A stretch of DNA of 64,000 nucleotides from NCBI RefSeq assembly GCF_000972845.2, contig NC_040016.1:6406701-6470700 (forward strand), in the 5' to 3' direction. Shown piece after piece: positions 39,755-50,028 of the stretch. The first letter of the stretch is position 1. Each line of letters opens with the position of its first letter. Position numbers and translations under genes: made by a program. Source of the DNA: Larimichthys crocea. Its lineage: Eukaryota > Chordata > Actinopteri > Sciaenidae. The notes under the pieces were generated by a model. That model saw nothing but the letters and a program-made list of their open reading frames with translations, made no database searches and was not told the DNA's origin.

Positions 39755-39812
39755 CGACGGCTAAATCCAGCAGATCCGCGCACAAGAGCAAGCACAATGA
39801 GAAGACGGTCAT
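39755..39812 (-). CDS. First coding exon, signal peptide of an unidentified secreted or membrane protein
   Basis: Read on the minus strand, the ATG at 39812-39810 (context aaagATGa, A at -3) opens MTVFSLCLLLCADLLDLAV followed by the first base of a Gly codon. The frame then meets a consensus donor, G|GTAAGT, whose GT is at 39754-39753. The short N-terminus, leucine-rich core and small residues before the break look like a signal peptide. A phase-1 intron just after a signal peptide is typical of modular extracellular proteins (immunoglobulin superfamily, LDL-receptor family, receptors). An in-frame ATG at 39893 would add 27 residues with no hydrophobic start; an in-frame TAG at 39929-39927 closes the frame upstream. 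No second exon was recognised in the 39.7 kb downstream. The gene is unidentified. LRP1B is a weak candidate because, as I recall, its signal-peptide exon also ends Val-Gly in phase 1. Confidence 0.6.
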
Positions 39813-39853
39813 CTTTCCCTTATTTTGCAATAAATCCCAAACTCCATTTGCGT

Positions 39854-40009
39854 TTACATGCTCTCCGGGTTTCGGCTGTGTAATCCCCGCCATTCCAGAG
39901 GTACGCGATTGAAAGGTGCCCCCAAACTATTCATGATGCAGCTCAAGTCTAAGTGAAATCGCAGAAGTTGACAATGAATACAGCATTCGGAGCGACGAAA
40001 ATCGAGCAT
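39854..40009 (-). other. Upstream ORF of 51 codons in the exon-1 leader
   Basis: A minus-strand ATG at 40009-40007 opens a 51-codon frame (begins MLDFRRSECC) that stops at 39854. The stop lies 41 nt upstream of the ATG at 39812 and overlaps the alternative ATG at 39893 in another frame. The peptide resembles no family I know. If transcribed as inferred, it would be expected to lower translation from 39812 or favour reinitiation there. This is a leader feature, not a claimed protein gene. Confidence 0.35.
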
Positions 40010-40181
40010 CAGATCACAAAAAAATAAAAAATAAAAAATGACCCAGTGAGGGGCCGAGTACAGAAGAAGCGGAGGGTTGTTTCTTTTTTTTCCCTCCCGG
40101 TTTAAACAATAGGGAGCTGCGGTGAGCCGCGGAGCGGAGATAGGCTCTGGAAAAACCGGAGGTTTGGATGAAAATGTGTTC

Positions 40182-40235
40182 CTTTCTCTCTCTCCTTCTC
40201 CCTCTCTCTCTCTCCCTCTCCCTCTCTCTCCTCCC
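40182..40235 (-). repeat. (CT)n tract on plus strand, (GA)n in the leader RNA
   Basis: An interrupted CT dinucleotide tract on the plus strand reads as GA in the minus-strand leader. It lies just inside the inferred transcription start. Its complement, a (GA)n tract on the plus strand, sits at 39680-39740 just past the exon-1 donor. Confidence 0.9.
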
Positions 40236-40245
40236 GCCCTCCAGA

Positions 40246-40300
40246 CAGACGCACAGTCATTCCTGATCACTCGCTCTTTTATTTCACACAATTTTCCTTA
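40246..40300 (-). promoter_or_regulatory. Possible core promoter with TATA-like box
   Basis: The minus strand carries gaaataaaagag at 40285-40274, a TATA-like A/T run placed roughly 30 nt before the start of the CpG-richer leader. Beyond it the sequence returns to A+T-rich, CpG-poor DNA, so this is the natural boundary of the promoter region. Tissue-specific neuronal promoters often combine such boxes with purine-rich tracts. The assignment is inference from position and composition only. Confidence 0.3.
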
Positions 40301-42710
40301 ATCCTACCCTGGATTCAGACCACTCTAATTCTGTCCATTAAGCCGATTTATTTCTGTTGGATTCTTTTTTTTTTTTGGGCTTCTAAAAAACAGGTTTTAA
40401 GATCATAATGCTCCCCTATAAGATATAGCTTATATTAAAACTACAAGATTACTACAAGGATATAGTCTAAATGAAGCAGGGGCAAAGCATGTCCAGTATT
40501 TTGCAACAATCAGTTTAATAAAAATAAAATATGAATGGCAACAAAAGGTATTTTATCTGTCCTACTCAGTTTATTTTTTGCTTACATTCAATTGTTGTTG
40601 ATGCATAGTGTGTTGCTGTCCACAAATGGAACAGAAACATGTTTAAATGCATGTAGATTTTTTTGGAACAACATCAAATCCCACGATAACATATTTGGAC
40701 TTCATGAGTAGCTGTGTAATGGACCCGATCGGGCAGGTTAAAGTCACACTTCTGGTTCAAATTGCCTGCAATCATTTGTCTCATTAGGGATCATCTATCA
40801 TGCAGGCAGGCAAGCGTGGATTCAAGTGTCAGGCAGGATTTTGCCTGAGATGAAGTGACCGTTTACCTGGCACAACGATACTTGTATGTTACAGTATGTT
40901 ATTGAAGAGGTGCAGCATGTCACTCAGCACAAAGAAGCCTGTTCCGTAAATGTCACTTTCATTAAAACTATGCCCATGAGTATTTTTGAATATAACAATG
41001 ACATTTTGTTGAAGTTGTGATTAGCATATCCCTGCTGTCGCAGAGACGAGACAGTTATCAGTCACATTTGATTAATGGATTAGTCTTAAATAATAGGGAG
41101 TTTAATTTTCTATCCTCAGCAGTCATGGTCATCTACAAAACCACAAGAAGAGTTCAGCAGTGATGGGACAAGAAATATTGCTAAGACTCCCCAAACTTTG
41201 ACAGCTGCCTTAGGCTATGTCATTCTAATCATCATCACCTTAGCAAGGTTAGCCATGGTTTGCTATTCTCTTTGGCTCTGAAATGATGTTTGCAGCACTA
41301 TAATGCTCTGTGAAATGGTCCTCAGGGTTCTCTTTCGAAGTCCAAGTAATAAGTTATTCAGGAAGACAGCCACATCCATGCCAAATCCATTATTCCAAAA
41401 ATATGAATTCAGGTGAATAAAGCCATTGTTTTTTTTTTTTCCATTTTCAGCAAAGCTCAATACATCAAGGCCATAAAGTTGTATTGATCTGAGCAGCAGT
41501 GACCCAAAGACTTTACAGGGACCCCAAGAAAGCAGTTTTATTGCAGGTAGCAATTTGGTCGTCCATACACTCTGTTCATTATTAGATAACTTGTCATGCA
41601 GTGCAACAACACCAAACTGAATAATGAGCTGAAGGAGCTGTTCCTCAAAAGACAACAGTGTGAAAAGGAAAAAGGTGTCACAAATATATAAATTCCTTCT
41701 CTTTTAAAACGTGTCATGCAGTGCCAAAGACTCTCCCACACTCCCTCCCCTCACAGCTGACAGGGGAGAGAGGATGCTTCCATGGTTAAGGTCTGCAGTA
41801 CTAATGCACTATCACACATCTCTAGAGGGCAGTGTCAACAGCAATTTATTGGGGTAACATAGCTGAACGTGTTGCTGTCCATATGGTATCCAACCTAACA
41901 AAGAAAGGGTCTTCAGTCTTGTGTGAGTCTGCATACCAGTTACTTGTGCTTGCTTTTCTCTTTGTACCATAGGCACAAATCAATAAGCCTTAAACCGTTT
42001 TTTTGGCTTTTTATTTAGAATCTGAGCAATGGCGAGGAAGAGGAGAGCTGACAAGCAGACAGAACAGAGTCCATCTTGGTGAGGATTACCCTGTCTCCTC
42101 TCATTCTTCTTGTCTTTCCAGAAATCATTAAGTACTTGTCCCTTTGAATTATTTGTTGTGATGCCTGCATCATTTCCACTAATCCATTAACTATTTTGTG
42201 AGCATGCAGTGTTGCTGACGGCCACCACTACGACAAATCTTTCTGCACTCGTGGCTACTGGGTGGACACAGTTATTTTTCTAAATGGTGTGCTAGCATGC
42301 ACATTAGTTTGCTTAGTAGCACCTTATCTAATTGCATGTTTTTATGTAAATAGAGTTCAAATAAAGGTCGGGAAGCACAGTCAAACATTCAACCACTGAA
42401 TGCAGAAGTGAGAACACACGACTGCTGGCCCACTTTTACGTGATGACATGGAATAAATACATTATAATAGACTACAGATTAGGTTATGCGATGTGACTGA
42501 ATGGCCTTGTGGTTATTCCTTTGTGGAGCTCTATAAAAACTAATCTGGGATCCCTTAGAAAAACATTTATACATGTTTGTATGCATGGAATTAAAGCAGC
42601 CAAATTTGTAGTTTCATTTGGACCACAACAGGAAACATTACATAAATTAAATCAAAACTGTTATGTTGCCATATGCATCATTTGGGTCATATATTTTGTG
42701 TTTCGATCAT
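40301..42710. other. Upstream intergenic DNA, no gene seen
   Basis: A+T-rich sequence upstream of the inferred promoter. The 130-codon minus frame at 41263-41655 starts with TTG, its first ATG is far inside, and I recognise no family in it. It could be an exon of something unknown but is more likely chance. Confidence 0.55.
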
Positions 42711-42774
42711 GGGCAGCTGTGGCTAAGGAGGTAGAGTGGGTCATCCACATATCACAGGGCTGACGGTTCAACCG
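42711..42774 (+). mobile_element. tRNA-derived SINE head, fragment
   Basis: The sequence gggcagctgtggctaaggag begins a tRNA-like head with an A-box-like tggctaaggagg and, 40 nt on, a B-box-like ggttcaacc. The same head followed by a variable body recurs in fish SINEs as I remember them. Only the tRNA-like part is left here. The B box differs from the GGTTCGANNCC consensus by a G-to-A change, so this copy is decayed. Confidence 0.7.
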
Positions 42775-43199
42775 TATTGTACGTAATTATGCTTAGACTC
42801 CAACAAATGACTTTTTTAAAATTACTGTTAGATACACATCCCTCTAGTCTCTTAAATCCAGCAAATGGTAACTGAATAAACCTTTTACATTACATGGTCA
42901 ACAATTACCTGTAACCTACCAATAGCAGACAATAATGATTAACATTAAAATGGTCTTTCTCTCAGTTTAAGGTTAGCAAACAAAAGCTTACTCATCAAAA
43001 TATACAGCGAACATCAGTCTAATGAAGTGAACCTCACTTAGTCACAAAGCAAGTAGCAAGCTACTGTTAGCTTTGCTAACCATCCAGGCAACTAAATTTT
43101 CCAGGTGCATTTTATTGTGCCCAATGAAGTAATCAATCTATCTTTCTTTATTATTACAGACGTGGCATTTACCAATTTTTGTTTGGGCCTAAAAAAAGC

Positions 43200-43465
43200 C
43201 AAAAGTTATGACAAATAGGACAACAGCTGCAGTTGGAGGTGCTATACTTTCAACCCTGTCTCTCACCCCTCCGTTCTGCCTTGAGGGAGAAACTACAGTG
43301 GCCATAAAACATTTGAAAATCCAATCTAGAACTAGTGTTTAAATTGCCCATTCCGGGATACTGCAGAAACATGGTAGTTTAACATGATGGTGTACATCTC
43401 AGTAACTATAGATATAAAAAAACTCATTTCAAGCTAGCAAAAGCAAGCAAATCAGAATTTTTGAA
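43200..43465 (+). mobile_element. Degraded copy of the 63268 MITE family, opposite orientation
   Basis: Blocks ggagaaactacagtgg, then aactagtgtttaaattg, cccattccgggatactgcag, aaacatgg and tatagatataaa occur in the same order as in the reverse complement of the element at 63268-63559 (which has cagtgtttagtttgtctg, ctactgtagaaacatg and gtagatataaa). The ends carrying the terminal repeats are not clearly preserved, so the boundaries are approximate. Confidence 0.6.
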
Positions 43466-45584
43466 AGATTGTACCAAACCAATATTGGAAATCGTATTGA
43501 TATAACTTAAATCATTAGGCAATTAGCTAAAATGTCACTGATTAATTTTCTATCACTTGAATAATTAAGTAATTCACAAATCATTTCGACACTCCCAAGA
43601 TGAGTGTTTTAATTATGCATCAAAATACAGGACAGAATATAATGATCAGCAGCTCTGGGTGTTGCCTTTAATGCTTGAAAAATTCATTTATTAAAGGATG
43701 CAGTTGCAGGCATTTTGTGGAACTTAGTTTTTCCTACTTGAATAAACCCACAATTACCAAACCATATCATTTATATATTATTAACTGTACATTAGGCCAG
43801 ATATACAATTTTTGATATTGCAATGCATCGCCATTTCTGAACTGCCCAATTAAGACAACTCGATTTCATGCATGCTGCCTGTGAATACTCAATAAATGTG
43901 CATGTCTTTGCTTAGCCAATTAGATTGAGCCTCTTGCTGATGCATAATGAGTAACAAACCTGGAGTATAATCAAAGTTATACTGCATACACTTATAATGC
44001 AATACACTCAACATTCGGGTTGCAGGTGTAAAATAAGACATGTGCCCTTAGGTGTGCTGTGTTTTAATGCTACACGTGGTGGATTTTCAACATTTTTTTG
44101 TCATGATTGCCTATTAATATCTTTTTATTATTATTCAGTGACAACTAGTGTGAGTTGAAAAAGCAAAATGACAAAGGTACATGAAAAGATATCAATTTGA
44201 TACACCAGTATTCTAATCTTAAATCAAATAGTTTAGGACAGCCTTACACAAATGCCACGGTCTTAGAAATGTTTGCTTTCCCTCCACCACACCTGGTCCT
44301 CCTGTTGGAGAGAATCAGACCGAAGCATCTGTCAGTAATCGTCATAGCCCATGATTGGGGTATGCTGAATTGACCCAGCTGATGTCATTGATAGCATGGC
44401 AGGCCAGATGCCATGTCTGGGGAAGCCACTGTTGGTTTGAGCTATACTGATGAATTTGGATTTGTCCCTTCAATGTGGCAAACTGTCCGTCGGATGCATA
44501 GACTCACTCAAGTCCAGGCTGTACCCAATACCCAAATATCAGAGAGAGAAAGAGAGAGAGAGAGAGAGAAAGAGAGAGAGCGAGAGCGAGAGCGAGAAAG
44601 AAATCTGACTTGTGAAAAGGCTTCACCTCAACAATTTACTTAGATTTTTTTTTTTTTTTGGTCTCTCCCTTTAGTGATCATGTACATGTCATTTTTTATG
44701 ATAAGGTGCCCAGCTTTCCAACTCCTTGCAGAAAAGACACAATGACGAAAAGCAGACAAATTTACTTGCAGGTTGTCAACAAACAAAACATATGTTCAGT
44801 AAAGATTTCATCCTTCATTTTTAGCAGTCACAATCCTGACTGTCAGCATATCAATGACTGTGAGCACCCTGGACAGAACCTGCATCCTTGGCAGTCCTGG
44901 GATCAGCAGCTTGGACAGGGGCATGATACACTGTGGTGCAGAATACTACAATTGTAGCTATCTACTATATGTGCTGTCTTAAATTGTGTTGCATATCAAA
45001 CTGGGCCTACATAATGTGTAGGGTATATGAACTTCAATGATTGCACAAGGATTCATGGGTAGTCTATCAACATTGTGTAAATTATTATGATTGTTTTTTT
45101 CTGTCTTTCTTGCCTTTTTGTTTTTAGAAATAGTTTGTTTTTTCTAATAACATGCTGTATGTATTATCATTATTAATGTGCATTTTCAGATGCATTTTAA
45201 TTTTCCTAAAAGAAAAAAAAAATGTCTACAGTAATTCTGAGGACCCCCTCCCTCAGGGTCATGGACCTCCTGTCCTAAATGATTCACCTGAGATGGACAA
45301 AGAAGCAGGAGGACACTCGGCTGATAACAGTTGAACCAATGTTATTATGGATCAATAAAGTTTTCTTTATTTCACATAGTTTTCTTTATAAATTCAAACC
45401 TACTGATCCAGAAACATACACAATGATAAAGTCATATTAATCTAAAGCCCTGTTTATCTTGAAAAAATAAAAATTGTGAGGGAAGAATACATATATATCA
45501 GCTCTAAAAATACACACGTGTTCTTTGTAAGTTATAAAACACAATTAAATGCGGATGCTATGGGCTAAGTAAAGTTGTCTTTAA
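43466..45584. other. Non-coding stretch with GA tract and possible retroposon tail
   Basis: Holds an interrupted GA tract at 44541-44599, a T run at about 44647-44659 and, at 45340-45389, a ggatcaataaagttttcttt segment with the 12-mer agttttctttat present twice (45359 and 45378). The last resembles the AATAAA-bearing 3' ends of fish retroposons, but no body is recognisable. No gene was found. Confidence 0.5.
44541..44599. repeat. Interrupted (GA)n microsatellite
   Basis: GA units with AA and CG interruptions. The plus-strand frame of Arg-Glu repeats over it is an artefact. Confidence 0.9.
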
Positions 45585-46400
45585 TGTCACATCAATCAAA
45601 AGTTAGTCATGGCAGCAAGGACTGGTGCGATGTAGTCACTTCTCTTAGTATGTCATAAAAGAGTGTCTTTGGATGTTTTACCTGCTAATACCAGAGTAAA
45701 GTGACAATAGTCAAGTCTTGAAGAAGATAAAAGCCTGGCTGACATATTCTTGATCTGCAGATGAAAGGAATGACCCAATCTTTGTTAAATGTCTCATTTT
45801 AACAAAGCAGGACTGCACCACTTTAGTCACCTGAGCATGAAAAGAGAACTCTGAATCAAAAAGTACACCTTGGTTTTAGGACACTTTTTTAACACTATAT
45901 TGGAATGCAGACTAAATTCGAGCTTTTGTTAAGGCCAGATGGGGTAATTATAATTATGTCTGATCAGTTATTCAATTGCAGAAAACGTCGGACATCTAAA
46001 TCTTAATTTCAGTAAGGCAAGAAGAGGTGGTACAGGGCTTTGAAGAAGAGATTGGTCATATTTAAGTTCCCAGGTCTTCAAATACTGGCTTGAAGTGAGC
46101 CACAAGTGCTCCACAAGTCGTTCAATTCTGACACTTAGATTGGTAACTCAAAAAAGTTGACTGCTGAGCCAAATGCCACCTATTGTGTTGTATAGCTTGC
46201 TCTGAGCAACTTTAACAAGACATACAGTGGCATCTACTGTACCTAGCAATGAAAATAAATACTATGTCTACATGTGATTTGCCCCAGGGGTAGCATGTGA
46301 ATAGTAATTGAAGGGGACCCAGAATAGCCCCTTGGGGGACACCACAATCAAGTGGAGCATGCATCTCCAAGATCAATTCCAAGATTAATGATACCTATAT
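45585..46400 (-). pseudogene. L2-type LINE reverse-transcriptase relic
   Basis: Minus-strand translation gives, at about 46350-46310, CGVPQGAILGPLQLLF, the conserved CGVPQGSxLGPLLF block of L2/CR1-type reverse transcriptases. It is followed by a decayed equivalent of the MLPLG segment. Further along, about 45870-45740, GVLFDSEFSFHAQVTKVV and then MRHLTKIGSFLSSADQE match the xGVxFDSxLSFxxHV...F...ADxE region near the polyprotein C-terminus. At about 45640-45600 RSDYIAPVLAAM corresponds to RxHITPVLAxLHWLP. Several stops and frameshifts separate these pieces, and the FADD catalytic region is not legible. Neither the 3' tail nor the N-terminal half is present. It is an old, dead copy. Confidence 0.8.
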
Positions 46401-49257
46401 ACAACTTATTTACAGTGTATATATAAAAAAAATGAACAGAAGGTGGGTGGAATTCCTTTTCCCTTTTTCCTTAGGGTACACTGCCTGCGGCACATTAGGC
46501 GTACAATGGAAAACACAGCTAAAATAATTTTATAAACAGGTTTTAAGAGCATTGTTATGCTGACTTAAGAACAACTCAAATACATCAACCTGATTATATA
46601 AACCTTGAAAAATGTCTCCCTGAGGACAGATACATTTACAACAATAGCTCTGAGCTAATGTGGAACAGCATACAAGGCATGAATGGATCGACCCTGGAAC
46701 CACTGTGCAAAATTATATGAATCATTTGGCTTAAATAAGTTGTGTATACAAACCAGTGATGCAACCTTTGTGTTTGTTTCTTAGTCAGACATCTGCGAAC
46801 AGTAGTAGCGCAATCACATGGGAATTCATGAAGGAACTGTAGCAAAAGAACAACTTCTAAGCATTAAGTAGAGCTGCCAAGAGGATATTTGTGAGAACCC
46901 TCTGTGTTATGTTGGGGATGTGAGATTGCAAACAAAATGGCTTTTGTGCACCTTAGGTAGAACAAAAAAAGGTCCAGACTGGCTTATATCCCAGAGTGAT
47001 GCAGTTGGTATGCTGCAGTGGTATCAGCTAAGAGAACAAATTTGTTTGTCTTAGCCAGTTAGAAATTAATTGTACTATCACTGGGATGAGCTGGCCCCAA
47101 ATAATTAATTATCATTTTTAATGTAGTTGTCTAAATTAAATGATATTACAGAATGGAAAAGGTGCCCTTATCCACTGATGACAATACCTGCATCTTCCAG
47201 CAGAATTAGTTCTGAATGGCCACATTGTTCGTTCAAACACGAACTATCTTTCCTTGTCACCTGCCAAAGATTCTTACATGCACTACAATGATTTGAGACA
47301 TTTTATGTTGCAAGTGTCAGACACTGAGAAAGCTCCCATTTCACTTCAAGTTCTTGCCAATGGAAACAATTGTGTGATCAAAATAAAAAATCTTGTAAAT
47401 AATTGTAAATAATTTGGAGGTGTGTGCCAGGAGAGGTGCAAGGAGCTTTATCAGACTAGTGTTAGGCATGTTCTTCATTGCACATGGATAATGAATATGG
47501 ATGCATTCTGATTTTGCGTAATGCAATGCATAGTATGCATTTAAATATCAGTGAATTAATGTCAAACTTGGATGCAGGCTTTCTCTCACTGCCTTCATCC
47601 AGCTCACTGATAAGAGCCAAACGGAGCTGATGGTGCTGGACACACCACAAAAATGGTCAGCACACACAGCCCAGTGACATCCAATGGCTGACTGTCAGCT
47701 TGCCGTGTAACCGCCCTGACAGCTTAATTCCAGTTTAATGGAATTGTGCATCTGTTATACATTCTCTCACAGGGTGTCTGAGACATTAAGTGGGGGAGGG
47801 ATCCCGTTAAGGACACTGCCTATAGATCAACATCAGAAATCACAGCTTAACAATGCTTGGCTCCTTCAATAGTCTCTCAAATCATTACCCAGTGTGAATT
47901 GCTATCTAAATGTGTGTCAATGGAATTGCCTCTTATCAAATTATCTGAATATAAACTTGCCTCTTCCTCAATGTAAATGCCCTGCCAGCTATTAACCATC
48001 TTTCAATTTTGACCAATTTAATTGCTCAGGTACAGTAGGCTTGATTTTAATTATCCCCATTACTTAATTCAAATGGCTTTCCTATTTAGAGTCTCATGTG
48101 AGGAATATTTAATAATACAATCACATCTGAAAAAGCTTTAACCCTTCCATTAGTGGAATGGGATATACTGAATGCCGTAAAGTACTGTGAAAGAAAGATT
48201 ACTATTGGTATTGACCACTACTAAAAATTGTAGTAACTCTATTTGATCATTTTGCTTGAAAGCATTCAATACATGTTCAGAGAGTAGTGAAAACATTAGC
48301 AGAGAATAAATATTGGGAAGGCAAGTTTGGCTTCCTTTACTTTGAAAAAAAATGCTAAAAAGTCAGAAGGAACAGATTTATGTACATTCGTTGTGCAGTT
48401 GCTATACGGTTACCTTAGTACAAACTGCATGCATGTTTAACATGTTTCCAGATGTGATATCACATGTCTAAATACTCAATGAAAAAGTCATACTTTACTT
48501 AGTGTATTTCGAAATCCACCATATGATTATGTAAAAATGATATTGTAATTAATAGTTAAGTGACCATTTCCATGGTCATTTTATGAATCATTTAAGGTGA
48601 AAAAAAAGTATATAATAAATGTATCATGGCAACCGCTTTCAAAGAGATTAATACCAAACTCTGTATAAAAAACATGGATAAAAGGCCAGGCTCAAGGCAG
48701 GGATTTTTTTTTTTTTTACACTGCAGTTTTCCTATGTCATTTTTCTCCTCACACTTCTCAGACCTGCAGCTTTGAGGCTCTTACATGTTGCAAATGCTCA
48801 TTTTCAAAGAGATTACAACACATATCTGTCAGAAGCAGAATTGCATGGATATTATGCATGGGGACGACTCAGAAGTCTGCCAGTGGGGAACACATTGCAG
48901 TGTGCCTGAACCATCACCAGAGATTACGGGTGACTTCCTAAAATGGGACAAGACCAGGCTTGCGGGGTTGACCAGGTTGTAACCAGCTGTAGACGTGCTT
49001 TAGCTGCACAATTTTGCTTTATTTGCAGCATGCATAGATAGGGGGCAATAAAACATCTATGTCAGCGACAAGTGTTTCCTAAAGCGGTTGGCCTCATACG
49101 GCTCACTGAAAAGAGTGATACCCTGCAGTGGCTTTGAAAAATGCTTGTGGCCATTATTACAGTAATATGATATGCAGTGCAGTGTGACCTCAGGAGGTAC
49201 ATTTTTTATACAGTGATAAAGTTAACCCTTCAGTTGGATTCTGATTTCTGCTATCAG
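46401..49257. other. Gene-free stretch of about 2.9 kb
   Basis: No exon, RNA gene or named repeat recognised; frames are short and A+T-biased. Part of it may be decayed LINE sequence belonging to the neighbouring relic, but no motif could be read. Confidence 0.55.
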
Positions 49258-49270
49258 AAATACTCATACA

Positions 49271-49467
49271 CGGTAGGGTAGTGGTTAACGCGGCCGCCCC
49301 GTGTGTAGAGGCTATAGTCCTCGCTGTAGCAGGCCCCGGTTCGAGTCCCGCATCGGACGGCCTTTGCTGCATGTCATTCCCCTCTCTCTCTCTCTGCCCC
49401 TTTCCTGTCTATCTTCGGCTGTCCTATCGGTAAAAAGGCATAAAGGCCAAAAAAAATACAATAAAAT
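49271..49467 (+). mobile_element. tRNA-derived SINE with target-site duplication
   Basis: A tRNA-like head with A-box-like tagtggttaacgcgg (about 49279) and a perfect B box ggttcgagtcc (49338-49348) is followed by a body with ctgcatgtcattcccc, a CT-rich run, tttcctgtctatcttc and an A-rich 3' end. Flanking 13-mers aaatactcataca (49258-49270) and aaatattcatata (49468-49480) match at 11 of 13 positions and form a decayed target-site duplication, fixing the boundaries. The element is internal-promoter driven and non-coding; it would have moved with LINE machinery. Confidence 0.85.
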
Positions 49468-49480
49468 AAATATTCATATA

Positions 49481-50028
49481 CTCACATGCTGACCAATAGC
49501 GAGTGGTCCTTCCAGAACTTTTTGCATTTTTTATTATATTTAATATATTATCCTTTCACATGGCACTAACACCACATTTTTGGCCTGGGTGATCCTTTTC
49601 TTTGTAAACACTTTTCACTTGTAGCAACATATAAACACCCCATAATACAGCACTTTTAGTTGAATGCACTCACTCTGTAACCTAATAGCTGGTTTGTTTA
49701 CAAGACAACATCTGCTCTTGTGATTTCATCAAGTCCACTGATATTTGGATCACATGAGCTCAATACACACCATTACACACTATTTAAAAAAAGGGGGGGG
49801 TATGCCAAGCTTGACCTAATTCAATTTTGGAGGACTTAAGGTTGTGGTGCTGATGAACTGTGTTGCATTATCCTGACAGGTTTCCATTATTTTGTCCACC
49901 CTATTTATATTAATGAGAGTAGGCTAAATAACAGAAACACCTCAAACATTAAAAACTGCAACCTTCATTAAGGCTGGATTTATTGCAGGGCTGTTCTTTT
50001 AGACTTCATTACTTTAGCCTGTGTGTGT
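49481..50028. other. Non-coding spacer
   Basis: No gene or repeat recognised apart from a short G run near 49792-49800. Confidence 0.6.

Larger units (their letters stand above)
39813..40245 (-). other. Probable 5' UTR of the exon-1 gene
   Basis: This is the minus-strand stretch between the inferred transcription start and the ATG at 39812. It is richer in G+C and CpG than the surroundings, notably around 40090-40140. It holds a (GA)n run in the transcript sense at 40235-40182 and a short upstream ORF at 40009-39854. No splice acceptor was needed to link it to the coding part, so it is drawn as one exon. The 5' limit is inferred from a TATA-like box and is approximate. Confidence 0.4.

Noticed and set aside
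39854..40291. 145-codon minus-strand frame over the leader
   Set aside because: It starts with TTG and crosses the GA tract and the inferred transcription start. Only its last 51 codons, from an ATG, are kept as a uORF.
41263..41655. 130-codon minus-strand frame
   Set aside because: TTG start with the first ATG deep inside. The composition is protein-like but I recognise no family and no flanking splice sites were clear. An exon cannot be excluded.
44413..44643. Arg-Glu-rich peptide
   Set aside because: Translation of the GA microsatellite.
49271..49350. Functional tRNA gene
   Set aside because: A and B boxes are present but the sequence does not fold into a clean cloverleaf by eye and is followed by a SINE body with target-site duplication.
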